Origin: Tulasnella sp. 424
Taxonomy: Eukaryota; Basidiomycota; Agaricomycetes; Cantharellales; Tulasnellaceae
Direction of reading: 5' to 3'
DNA: 64,000 nt
Assembly (NCBI GenBank): GCA_019633425.1
Contig: WSUB01000098.1
Span: forward strand, 93,314 to 157,313
Part shown: piece after piece, positions 35,801 to 46,280 of the stretch
Position numbering within the stretch: position 1 is the stretch's first letter
Layout: each line of letters starts with the position of its first letter
Position numbers and translations under genes: made by a program
The notes under the pieces: model-generated
Databases searched by the model: none
Seen by the model: only the letters and a program-made list of their open reading frames with translations
What the model was told of the DNA's origin: nothing

Positions 35801-37320
35801 CCCCGCAGCTCTGTCACCCTGATGTTTAGCGCGGAGGTGCATCGTAATAGAATACCCTGACCCGGGCTACTATACCGACGTCGTCGATCAACCTTGGGGC
35901 CTTGTGCTTGAGGTGGCCGTGCCATGCATCACTGGCGTGGCACGGCGGACATGCAAGTTAGGCGCCACTCGTAAACGGTAGAAGGAAGGCCTCGGTCTCA
36001 ATTGCAGGGATCTCGTCCATGCGCTATATTCTGTTGGCTCAGGGGGTCTTCAAAGCGGACCTCTTTCTGAAGCCAGCAGCCCTCACGACACGAAACCTCG
36101 GGCGGAGCCCCGCTGTCTCCTTCTCAAGGATTTTCCACTTTCTTTGTCGGAGCATATCCAAGACGTCTATTGTTACCCTCATCGATCAAGCTGCGTCCCA
36201 TTCAGAGCTCTGCGCCGTCCCAAGATCTCCGTGCCCTGGAAAGATTAGCACAAATTCGCCGCAATCCGGATTTGGACTGGACTCAACCTCCGGGCCGACC
36301 TCCATTCGTGGGCCCGCTACCTCCGAATAACGGAATAAACGGGCCCAAACTACCTCTGTTGCAACCATTTTGGCAGAGAAGATCATTAAGGTTCAATTGA
36401 GCAAGTGTCTTAGGTGATCGTCTTCAGTTGCTGATGAACGAACCTACCCGGACCGTCGGCTCGCAAAAGGAGTCGATATCGGCTAATCGACTAGTATCTC
36501 ACACTTTGATAAAGGGCTTATAGCAAGACATCAGCACTCTAAGCGTTTGATCGGTTGTGCGTTTGACGCCCAGAACATATACCCAACGCTATTGTTCAAC
36601 GTACTGTCTAAGGGAGAAATTCTCTTCCACGCGTTAGCCTAGGCGCAAAACATTTCTCCTTTCGATTCTCGCGAAGATTTCCTGAAACCTTTCGAAAATA
36701 TATTAACGTTTTCTCGCCCTCGACTCTTGCCCGCCAAGGTTCAGCTAGGCACGGCGAGAGGCTGAACTTCGGCCTCATGGCACTTAAGGTATCGACTCGG
36801 CACCGTCTTGTGCCTGCTCCAAGTAATCTTGACCAATTCAGGACAAAGGATATACATCCTTAGCGATGGGCGGACTGTACAAGCCGTTTAAGATCCCTAT
36901 TCGTGGTGATGTTTTCCCTCTTTCTATGTATCTGCCTTGTTAACTCCTCAAGACTGGGCGTAAATTACCGAGGCGAGAGCTGGTGGTCTTATCATCGCTT
37001 CCCTATGCCTACTTGGTAGCTCGGTAAAGGGGGTCCTTAGGCGTACTGACAACTCGTGACCGACTTTGGAGGCTTGAAGTGGAGCATGAGGCGCTGAGGT
37101 CCTTAGGTCTTAATCCCTCAATCCTCGACTCTACATCCATTGTCGTTCCCCATGTACAGACTCTCCATCTCCCGCTTGTGTCGCTCGGTATGTTCCAGCC
37201 AAAACCCCAACCATAAGTTTTCTAGCCCCCTGTCAGTAGAGCTTACGTTGCTTCGTTCTCCAGTTCCGGCAGCCTGGCAGCCGATATCTCTCCCAGAATC
37301 GGAATATATCTGAGCACCAG
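32900..37320. other. Gene-poor interval before the methyltransferase gene
   Basis: About 4.4 kb with only short frames and no recognised domain. It contains the left copy of a direct repeat (35990-36240). The 5' exon of the methyltransferase gene should lie near its right end but could not be fixed. Confidence 0.45.
35990..36240 (+). repeat. Direct repeat flanking the methyltransferase gene, left copy
   Basis: Shares long blocks with 38893-39148, for example GGTCTCAATTGCAGGGATCT, CTGTTGGCTCAG and GCCCTCACGACACGAAA, in the same orientation. The two copies are clearly diverged. Confidence 0.8.
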
Positions 37321-38866
37321 TTAGAGATCTCTAAAGTGTCCAGCATCCTTACCAAATCTCTCGCCGCCCTCGACGCTGCCACCAATGACAAAGACAGAGC
37401 CAAGGCTTTCTCCGTGATTCAAGCTGCGTACGGGAAGCTCGAGACGCTAGTGGTACCTCCTGGTGTACTCCTGCAACAAATTGGAATGAGCTACCAGCTC
37501 CCAATGGTACTCGGAACGGTCAACGATTTGGGTATCGCGGAGGTCATTTCCGAGTCGACGGATCTGGAAGGAAGAATCTCCTCCAAAGATATCGAGAGTC
37601 GGTCTGGCGTTCCAGCTGGCAAGGTCTCACGTTTCCTTCGCTTCTTAGCCGGTCGTGGTATCTTTGAGGAAGTTGCGCCGGACGTTTGGACGCATACCGA
37701 AGCGTCCAAGCTGTTGGATTCTGGCCTGCCGTACGAAGAGATCGTCCGAGACCCTATCCACAGGTTCGCCAAGGGTGCGCCTGTTCCCGCTTGGATCTCG
37801 CATACGGTAGAGCAAGGCGGAATGGCCGCGGTATCCATGGTCACAGCGTTTCGGGAAGACAAGTACAAGAAAAGCTACAGCGTAACCGAAACCCCGTTCA
37901 ACAAAATCTACAACACCGGTGCACCCTTTTGGGAGTGGCTGGAGCAAGAAGGAAGGGTGTTGAATATGACAAAAGGATTCGAGTTAAACAACGCTCGGAA
38001 CGTGAGTACTCGCCCGCCCGAGATCCTTGTGCTTTGGAATCTAGCTGACGCTCTCATCAAGTTCGACTTTAGCTATTACCCGTGGAGCGGCTCGCCTGAA
38101 AACACGACCATCGTTGATGTGGGTGGAGGAGTTGGTTCCGCTATGGCTCTCGTTCTTCCACTAGCACCTAAAGGTACCAAAACTATCGTCCAAGATCTGT
38201 CTCATAATGTGCTTGAACACGCGAAGACATTTTGGGCTGATCGTGATTCGGCCGCTGTACCCGAGGGGAGGGTCGTCTTGCAACAGCACGACTTCTTCCA
38301 ACCACAACCAATCAAAGGAGCCACTGTGTATTTTCTGCGGTTCATTCTTCACGAGTACGTCGCAACTTTTTTTCACCCGTTGGTTTTGCTCGGCCATGGT
38401 AGTTTACGTGCTCTGAATAGCTGGGAAGATGAAGCCTGCATCAAAATCCTGAAACACCTGCACGAAGCTGCCAACGACGAATCCCGGCTGCTGGTCGTGG
38501 AGGCAGTCGTCGCCCACGCGTGCCACGAAATTGGGGCTTTAAGAAACGATGCAGTCGAGGGAGCATATCCAACACCCCTGCCAAAGCCGCTTCCAGCTAA
38601 TGGCGGGCGAGCTTCGGAATTCGAAGCGAGTTTCGACATGCACGTAAGTCGAATGTAAACATCGCCCTCGATGGTCCCCTGGCTCCCTAATGTCCCGATC
38701 TAATAACCATCGTCATTCGTTACAGATGATGAATGTATTGAATGGCGTGGAGCGGACCTATGAGCAATTTAGACAAATTGCGGAGAAGGCGGGGTGGAAG
38801 CCAAAGAAAGTGTATCAAACTGATGAGCTGTCCTCTTTGAAGATTCTCGAGTTCGTCAAGATGTAG
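37321..38866 (+). CDS. SAM-dependent O-methyltransferase (Methyltransf_2 type)
   Basis: Coding exons are 37321-38001, 38062-38354, 38421-38643 and 38726-38866; a short first exon with the ATG lies upstream and is not resolved. The N-terminal half is the dimerisation and helix-turn-helix part (SRSGVPAGKVSRFLRFLA). The SAM-binding motif is VDVGGGVG, followed by IVQDLS. Splicing of the 66-base intron at 38355-38420 creates ILHDWEDEAC, which holds the catalytic-base histidine region of this family. The end MMNVLNGVERTYEQF and EKAGWKP is typical. It probably methylates a hydroxyl on an aromatic secondary metabolite, and no biosynthetic cluster is visible around it. The 66-base intron has no stop and a length divisible by three. 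Confidence 0.85.
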
Positions 38867-38892
38867 TACATAATTTTTTTTTACTTTGATAT

Positions 38893-39148
38893 AAGGCTTT
38901 GGTCTCAATTGCAGGGATCTCGTTCATGTGCTATAATCTGTTGGCTCAGTGGTCTTCAACGCGGCCATCTTTCGGATCCAAAGCGGCCGCCCTCACGACA
39001 CGAAAACCTAGTGCAGCGCCTCGTTAACTCCTTCTCCGAGTATTTTCAACTCTCGTCGTCGGACACTATCTAAGGTGTCTATTGTTATCCTCATCGACCA
39101 AGCTACTGCTCATTCAGTGCTTCGTGTCGCTCTAAGATCTCCGTGTAG
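38893..39148 (+). repeat. Direct repeat flanking the methyltransferase gene, right copy
   Basis: This partner of 35990-36240 begins just after the methyltransferase stop codon and runs to the start of the F-box array upstream region. Confidence 0.8.
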
Positions 39149-39309
39149 TAAATCGAAGTGTTGATTTCGACGCACTTCGATCAGTCGGAGTCTTTCGAAC
39201 TTGGGGTCTGTTCGAGAGCTCCGCGGCTGATGGGAACTGACTCACAGAGGTTGGCAGGGAGCTTCGGTCCCGCTTCGATGAGTCGAAGTTTGTCGAAGTC
39301 AGGGTCTGT

Positions 39310-39335
39310 TCGAGAGAGATCGAAATCTCTCTCGA
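39310..39335. repeat. Perfect 11-base hairpin upstream of F-box gene F1
   Basis: TCGAGAGAGAT and ATCTCTCTCGA flank a CGAA loop. The same hairpin occurs at 46055-46080 upstream of F3. It sits in a stretch dense in TCGA and GAAG motifs. Confidence 0.7.
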
Positions 39336-39535
39336 CGACTTCGAACTCCGCGGCAGCACTAGCCGCATTGCTCTCAAATGAAGACGTCATGCCGTCTCGG
39401 ACCTCATGGCAGTGCTTTGCACGACGTTATAATTCCGCCGTAAACGTCCTTTGCAATCTCCTCGATTAACCCCTCATTGTAACCTCTCTCCAACTGAAGC
39501 TAGCCTAGCTTAGCGTGCAGCTTCCTCGGATCCCC

Positions 39536-40997
39536 ATGGTGAGTCCAGGGTTTTCTCTTTCGCGAGGCTCGTTAACTGAGGTGCAAGTATAGGGGACACC
39601 CAAAGCATCCTCAGTCCAACCTCCTATTCACACCAGCGAGACCTCCGGGCCACCTGGCAGCCATCAGATACTCGGAGTCTCGCGAAGGGAGTTCCAACGA
39701 GAGTCCCAATTCGCTCAGTTGCCTCCCGAAATCCTTCTTCTCATCATCGATCACTTGGACATGGCAGAAAAGATGTCTCTCCTGGCAACTTGCCAGTACT
39801 TGCGTCGATTATCGGAACCCCTCCCGTATCGTCACCTGGACCCTGATGGTAACTGGAAGTCCTGCCGACGCGTCCAGGTTCTCAAGACGCTCGGTGAACG
39901 TCATGATCTGCTTCCCCTTATCCGCTCCTTCCGTGGGCACCTCATTCCAACTTCGATTAGACGGCCATCCCGCCCGAACGAAGAAGTTGGTTTTCGGGAC
40001 TCCGCGGTCGGGACACTTCTTCAGGACGAGTGGCTTGCGATATCCACACCTTTATTCTTGCAAGCCATCAACATCCGGGATTTGGAAATTACAGACGACA
40101 TCGACTGGCAGGAAAACGGCCGCTGGGAGCTCTTCAAGAGCGCCATTTTCAACATGAAGCTGCGCAGTCTTGCCTTGGGCTCGACTTCGAAAGAACCGCT
40201 GGACTTTACGCCCATACTGCGTTGGCAGCCGGAGTTGACGCATCTGGAGCTCACCTATCCTACAGCGCATTTCGAAGGACTGGAAAATTCGGATGTCCAG
40301 AAACTCAAAGTTTTCAGAGGGACATGGCAGCAAGCAGCGACTATTGTCCCGGGCCGACCGGTGGGGCGGCTGGATCTGGGATGTGGTGATACGGATGAGT
40401 GCCACTGTCCAGACGAACATATATTCCAAAAGCTTCTTCAGTCGTCTGAGACCGTCCGCGAGTTCAAAGTGCGGGCCCACACGGTGTCCTACAGGAGCCC
40501 CGCCGACCCCAGGCTCCGTGGGGCAATTCAGCTCATCATACGATACCTTCCAACTATTGTGAACTTTGCAATCGTTGAAGGGGGTGAAATATCGGCTCAA
40601 ACTGTAGGTCTCATTCATTCAAACTCAGATATAAGTGATTGACGGCGCCTGACCCCTTTTCTTGCAACGTTAGCTGCTCGAGGAGATCCCAAAGCTCTCG
40701 ATGATCAGCAGCTTCATAATTCTGGATGGCTGGCTTTTATTTACCGACCTGTCCGCTGGAGTTCCTAGCGTCAGCTCCGATCATTTGGATATCGGTGCTT
40801 GGGAAAAGTTATCGGAGAGACTGAAGGAACTCTGCCCCTCCCTCAGGGATGTTGGATACACTCCACGGCAGATGATTCGCCGATGCGGTATGTTCGAGTT
40901 AAAAATTGCGTCCTCAAGTTGGCCCTTCGTCTGAATCGTATTACATGCAGGAGTAGTGGCCTTTAGCGACTATTGGAGTCGTCGACCGTACCTTTGA
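39536..40997 (+). CDS. F-box protein F1
   Basis: Exons: 39536-39538 (ATG only), 39593-40603, 40674-40887, 40951-40997; about 424 aa. The F-box (residues about 43-85) reads QLPPEILLLIIDHL then MSLLATCQYLRRLSEPL. Leucine-rich segments of irregular repeat type follow (SLALGSTSKEPLDFTPIL, LTHLELTYPTAHFEGL, LKVFRGTWQQA). The end is SRRPYL. F-box proteins of this type serve as substrate adaptors of SCF ubiquitin ligases, binding Skp1 through the F-box; the substrate is unknown. The acceptor of the last exon was chosen because it gives the same C-terminus in all copies. Closest copy in the window is F3. Confidence 0.85.
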
Positions 40998-41254
40998 TCA
41001 TCCGCGAGCCCATCCGGGGCTGGGAGGACTGAAGTTATTATTCTATCGCAGAGTTTATTTCTACCCAGACAGACTTAAAACACGGATCAAAGTCAAGTTG
41101 TAGTACATGTAAATAGATACATTCAATGAGATTGATACTTCCGATAGATAGTACCTGTCTCTTGTGACGCTTTTCCCTGCTCGTCTCGTCGGAAGGAGAG
41201 TCAGGAGCTGCAGGCTACACTCGGATGAAGACCATGGCCGCTTCGTCGGGGTGA

Positions 41255-41300
41255 TGCTTTGCACAGCGTTATAACTCCGTCCGTAAACGCCGCTCGCAAT
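41255..41300 (+). promoter_or_regulatory. Conserved upstream block of the F-box genes (F2 copy shown)
   Basis: TGCTTTGCAC, a TATAA-like GTTATAA and CCGTAAACGCCGCTCGCAAT recur about 70-110 bp before nearly every F-box ATG. Copies begin near 39413, 43046, 46152, 47998, 53363 and 58954; partial ones lie near 60890 and 62875. The block is probably the core promoter or start of the transcript. Confidence 0.6.
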
Positions 41301-41370
41301 CAACTCCCTCAGAACAACCTCTCTCCACCTTGAGCCAGCCTAGTCTAACTCGCAATTTACTTGAATTTGC

Positions 41371-42788
41371 ATGGTGAGTATGCGGTTTTCCTTTCCTGGG
41401 GGGTCAGTAACTAAGTGCAAGTGTAGAAAATGCCGATCACTCCCTCAGTTCAACCTCCCATTCACACCACCGATGCCTCCGGGCTACCTGGCAGCCATCA
41501 GATACTCGGAATCTCGCGAATGGAGCTCCAACGAGAGTCGCAATTCGCTCAGCTGCCTCCCGAAGTCCTTCTTCTCATCATCGATCACTTGAAGACGGCA
41601 GGAAAGATTTCTCTCCTGGCAACTTGCCAATACTTGCGTCAATTATCGGAGCCCCTTCTGTATCATCACCTGACCCTTGATGGTAGCTGGAAATCCTGTC
41701 GACGCATCCAACTTCTCAAGACGCTCGGTGAACGTCAGGACCTGCTTCCTTGCATTCGCTCCTTCCGTGGGCATCTCATTCCAACTTCGATTAGACGACC
41801 ATCCCAACCGAACAAAGAAGTTGATCCTTGGGACTCCGAGGTCGGGACACTTCTTCAGGACGAGTGGCTTGCGATATCCACACCTTTACTCTTGCAAGCC
41901 ATCAACATCCGGGATTTGGAAATTACGGGCAGCATTGATTGGCAGGCAAACGGCCGCTGGGAGCTCTTCAAGCGCGCCATTTCCAACATGAAACTGCGCA
42001 GTCTTGCCTTGGGCTCGACTTCGAAAGAACCGCTGGACTTTACGCCCATACTGCGTGGGCAGCCTGAGTTGACGCGTCTGGAACTCACCTATCCTACAGC
42101 GCATTTCGAAGGACTGGAAAATTTGGATGTCCAGAAACTCAAAGTTTTCAGAGGGACATGGCAGCAAGCAGCGACTATTGTCCCGGGCCGACCGGTGCGG
42201 CGGCTTGATATGGGATGTGGTGATATGGATGACTGCCGCTGTGAAGACGAACATATATTTCAAAAGCTTCTTCAGTCGTCTGAGACCGTCCGCGAGCTCA
42301 GAGTGCGGGCCCACAAGGTGTCCGGCGACACCAGGCTCAGTGGGGTGCTTCAGCTCATCATACGATACCTACCAAAAATATTGAACTTTACAATCGTTGA
42401 AGGGCGTATATCGGCTCAAACTGTAGGATTCTCATTCATTCAAACTCAGATATAGGTGATTGACGGCCCCTGTCCCCCTTTCTTGCAACGTTAGCTCCTC
42501 GAGGAGATCCCAAAGCTCTCGATGATCACCAGCCTAAGGATTCTTAATTCCTGGTTTACCAACTCATCTGCTGGACCTCCTCGCGCCGGCTCCGATCATT
42601 TGGATATCAATACTTGGAAAAAACTATCGGAGAAACTGAAGAAACTCTGCCCCTCTCTCAGTGATGTTAGATACACTCCACCGACTTTCTCATGCGGTAT
42701 GTTCGAGTCAAAAACTACGTCCTCAAGTTTGCGCTTCATCTGAATCGTATTACATGCAGTTCTTTCAGATCTTCGACCGTACCTTTGA
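41371..42788 (+). CDS. F-box protein F2
   Basis: Exons: 41371-41373 (ATG only), 41427-42422, 42495-42696, 42760-42788; about 409 aa. The F-box QLPPEVLLLIIDHL is followed by ISLLATCQYLRQLSEPL. It has the shared leucine-rich body and a shortened last exon ending in LSDLRPYL because about 18 bases around the acceptor differ from F1. Residues between IPTSIRRPS and LLQDEWLA are the least conserved part among copies. Closest copy is F4. Probable SCF adaptor as for the family. Confidence 0.83.
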
Positions 42789-43170
42789 GTCCCCGCGAGC
42801 CCATCCGGGGCTGGGAGGGCTGGAGTTATTATTCTATCGCGGAGTTTACTTCTACCAAGAGAGACTTAAAACATGAATCAAAGTCAAGTTGTAGTACATG
42901 TATATAGATAAATTTAATGAGACTGATACTTCCAATCGATAGGACTTCTCTCTCGTGATGCCTTTTCCTGCTCGTCTCATCGGAAGGAGGGTCAGGGGCT
43001 GCGAGGTTACACTCGGATGAAGACCTGCTGCCACTTCGGAGCAGTGCTTTGCACAACATATAACTTCATCCGTAAAACGCCACTCGCAATCGTTTCAGTC
43101 AAACTCCCTCAGAACAACCTCTCACCACCTTGAGCTAGCCAAGTCTGGCTCGCAATTTATTTGAATTTGC

Positions 43171-43240
43171 ATGGTGAGTATGCGGTTTTCCTTGCCAGGG
43201 GGGGGGGGGTCTGTGACTAAGTACAAGTGTAATGTCGACC
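43171..43240 (+). pseudogene. Orphan F-box gene start (ATG-only exon and first intron)
   Basis: ATG at 43171 is followed by GTGAGTATGCGGTTTTCCTT, nearly identical to the F2 start. A run of 12 G (43198-43209) and loss of the acceptor (GTGTAATG instead of GTGTAG) follow, and then unrelated sequence. Confidence 0.7.
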
Positions 43241-43506
43241 GACAAAGCCTCCTCGCCGAAAATATGTGTTTGACTAGTCAGCTGCAGGCGGACGTGATCG
43301 CGAGCCAAAGTACAAATCTCAAGACCCACGCGCAACAAACTCTTGCAAGCAAACCCAACCATCCCTCTCTCATCATCTTTCCTCAAGTTGTCACCAATGG
43401 AGGGAGACACAGTGAGTTCCAGTCCCGTTGCATTATGCTCTGACTTAGTAACATTTAACGCCGTTCAGCGCCCGTAGCAGGATGCGTCTATTGAACTGCA
43501 GTTCGA

Positions 43507-43944
43507 ATGTGGACTGACGACCGAAACAATGCACTCAGCACTCTCCCCATGATCCAATTCAGTATCACCGGTTACATTCTCTACACATGCGGCTATCAGG
43601 AGTCACCCCCGGATCCCTCCGTCTCTCATTCACGCCTCCGGCTATTCGAATCCTTTCCTTGTGGCGTGTTGAGCGTCCCCCGCTTCTTTTGGCAACTTCT
43701 CTCACTCGCCACATCTCGGAACTCGATCCTGAAGGAAGTTTACTGGGGGATTATTAGACGGACTGGGAGAACTGAGCAAGTGTTTTGGAAGTACGCCACG
43801 GGCGGTGAGGCGTCAAGCTCGTCTTGCGTCAAGCAATGCACGCTATGGAAGACAGCCTTGGGCTCTCGGATGAGCCTATATGGGGATCTTCAGCCAATGA
43901 ACGTGCGTCTTATAATTCTCTCGGCTTGCGATCAAGAGGAGTGA
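43507..43944 (+). CDS. Hypothetical protein fragment
   Basis: This is an open frame of 145 codons beginning MWTDDRNNALSTLPMIQFSI, with hydrophobic (FFWQLLSLATS) and basic (GIIRRTGRTEQVFWK) parts. No domain recognised. Its position between an orphan F-box start and a decayed F-box body suggests imported or rearranged sequence. It could be an exon of an older gene. Confidence 0.3.
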   Translation: MWTDDRNNALSTLPMIQFSITGYILYTCGYQESPPDPSVSHSRLRLFESFPCGVLSVPRFFWQLLSLATSRNSILKEVYWGIIRRTGRTEQVFWKYATGGEASSSSCVKQCTLWKTALGSRMSLYGDLQPMNVRLIILSACDQEE

Positions 43945-44979
43945 AGCTTATGACCTGTATCCACCACCCAGGAACCGCCCAAAGGTTGCCGACAGCTTAG
44001 CTCCAAAGCGCGACCGACTTCAGCAACAACTTTCACGTCTCGAGGACACAGCTATCGACACGTTGGTGCTCCGACTTCTTCACTTTCTAGTCGAACACGA
44101 AACTTCTTTTCATCTCTCACCTGCGGTTGCATCAACACCTCCAACACGGTTTCCTCTCCAAACCGATCAGCCACTGAAACGGAATCCGTAGCCTCGCCTA
44201 ATCCCGACGGACAGGAAACATGCCCGGCTCGCCCGAGGGACGTCAGTGTGTGTTATTCGATGCGCGCTCTCACGTTTGTGGTAGGAAGCGAATGGACTCA
44301 TACTCGTGATACCAGCGGAGGAGATTGGTCCGACCACCGCAGTTCAAAGTCTGCCAAACTGCATCGGAGCGCAGGGCGAATGAGATGAAATTGGCAACTG
44401 TACCACCCAGCAGAGAGGGTCTTTGGATGATGGGAGAAGACGATTGGAGGGGAACGAGTCGGTGGTTTCCATCGCGTCTACTCGATAGATGCGCGGCTAG
44501 GTTTTGGAGAATGATCACGCTCAAGGCATCCGTTGGAACATCCACTACCCCCCGGTTGGGATACCCTCCGTCTCAGCAAGGATTCGATTCGGCGTCCATT
44601 CCTACCAACACGTCGGCATTGATATCGGCTCGCCCGAAGAATGCCGCTTGATCGCTGTTCCAAGATGTTTGGGACCCACAGGCGGCTACGCACGACCACT
44701 TCGGTTTCGACTCCGCTGGATGGTATGGTCCTTCACGTTCTCGAGGTGTGGGCGCCACGCCCCAGTCAAAGCCGGGACGGAACTCGCTGGAGAGAGCATG
44801 CAACAGGAGCTTCCAACGCGTTCAATTACGAGCAACCGGTCTCGTCGGACGTCGTAGCCCATCGGGTTTCGGATAACCTGAACGAATCAACGTATTCGAC
44901 ACCCTCCACACCTCCACCAGCTCACTCAACGAGCGCAACCAAGAGTCCTCCAGTCTTAAGGACCATCACCGTCCCCATC

Positions 44980-45610
44980 GAGCTCCACTGCCCAAATGCG
45001 ATAAATATCGTCACCTGGACCCCGATGGTAGCTGGAGTCCTACCGACGCTTCCGGCTTCTCAAGACGCTCGGTAAATGTCATGGCCGGCTTCCCAACATC
45101 CGCTCCTTCCGTGGGCACCTCATTCCAACTTCAATTGCGCGACCATCCCAACCGACCAAATAAGTCCATTTTTAGGATTCAAATGCCGGGGCACTTCTTC
45201 AAGACTAGTGGTTTCCGATATCTGCACCTTTACTTTTGAAGGCCGTCAACATTCGGGGATTTGGAATTTACCGACCGCATCGATTGCCGTGCAAATGGCC
45301 GATAGGGGCTCTTAAAAGCGCCCCTTCCAACCCGAAACTGCGCAGTCTTGCTTTGGGCTCGACTTCGAAGGGACCGCTGGACTTTACACCCGTACTGCGT
45401 GGCTAGCCGGAGTTGGCGCGACAAAGAGCTCAAATGTCCCACCACTCACTTCGAAGGACCGGAGAAATCGGATGTTCGGAAGCTTAAAGGTTTCAGAGGG
45501 ACATGGCGGCAAGCAGCAGTCCGACCGGTGGGAGGGCTGGATCTGGGATGTGGTATTGGGGCGAATGCCGCTGTCCAGACGAACAGACATTCCAAAAGCT
45601 TTTTTATAGG
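44980..45610 (+). pseudogene. Decayed F-box gene copy
   Basis: Pieces of the shared body are recognisable in shifting frames. These are the CACCTGGACCCCGATGGTAG block near 45012, the TCATTCCAACTTCAATTGCG block near 45119, the GGGCTCGACTTCGAAGGGAC block near 45356 and the ATTCCAAAAGCTTTTTTATA block near 45588. Frameshifts, stops and deletions are frequent, and the F-box itself is missing. Confidence 0.75.
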
Positions 45611-46054
45611 ACATGCAGCGGGAAGCTAGCGTTCAAGGGGACAAGAATATCTTTAGTTGGCTGCACATTAGTCGACGGTCCGGAAAATCTGGATCTATTA
45701 TTGTACTGTAGAATCTCATAATACAGGGAGGAGGTACTTAGCCACCAAGGACATGTTTGGAGTTAGGCGGTGGTCTTTGAGCGTCCTTGAGTTTGTTGAG
45801 TTGTTGTACATGAATAACCTCGCAATTCTCCCTCATTTGTGACGTTTTTCCGGCTTGGGAGGAGAGGGCCAGGACCGCATTTAGTGTTGCCGTGGAGCGC
45901 AGCGAAGTAAATCGAAGTGTCGATTTCGACGAGTCGGGGTCTGAGATTTCGATCGCTCTCGACGACTTCGAGCTCCGTGGCTGATCTGAAACTGACTCAC
46001 AGAAGTTGGCAGAGTGCTTCGGTCCCGCTTCGATGAGTCGAAGTCAGGGTCTGT

Positions 46055-46080
46055 TCGAGAGAGATCGAAATCTCTCTCGA
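46055..46080. repeat. Perfect 11-base hairpin upstream of F-box gene F3
   Basis: Same arms and loop as at 39310-39335; part of the larger shared upstream region of F1 and F3 (about 39140-39600 and 45905-46340). Confidence 0.7.
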
Positions 46081-46280
46081 CGACTTCGAACTCCGCGGCA
46101 GCACTAGCCACATTGCTCTCAAATGAAGACGTTATGCCGCTTCGGACCTCATGGCAGTGCTTTGCACGACGTTATAATTCCGCCGTAAACGTCCTTTGCT
46201 ATCTCTTCGATCAACCCCTCATTGTAACCTCTCTCCAACTGGAGCTAGCCTAGCTTAGCGTACAGCTTCCTCGGATCCCC

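Larger units (their letters stand above)
42789..44979. other. Interval with orphan F-box 5' end and unassigned sequence
   Basis: It holds a copy of the F-box upstream block and ATG|GTGAGT start (43171) that no longer leads into an F-box exon. A 145-codon frame at 43507-43944 (containing LSTLPMIQFSITGYILYTCG) follows, then sequence without recognised genes. This stretch appears inserted between an F-box promoter and the remains of its gene at 44980-45610. Confidence 0.5.

Noticed and set aside
39140..39370. Dense short TCGA/GAAG repeats considered as a CRISPR-like or satellite array
   Set aside because: No regular unit and spacer pattern, and the organism is eukaryotic; only the hairpin and its duplicate are reported.
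40052..40618. A 188-codon minus-strand frame opposite F-box gene F1 and similar ones opposite other copies
   Set aside because: They recur only because the sense exon is duplicated and they shift length between copies.
40961..41103. An alternative longer F-box C-terminus (RTFDHPRAHPGLGGLKLLFY) using a later acceptor
   Set aside because: It works in F1 and F3 only. The acceptor giving the SR(R/Q)(P/A)YL ending works in F1 to F7, so the longer frame is treated as 3' UTR.
44270..44900. Minus-strand frames in the interval before the decayed F-box copy
   Set aside because: Short, mutually overlapping and without recognised motifs or splice logic.
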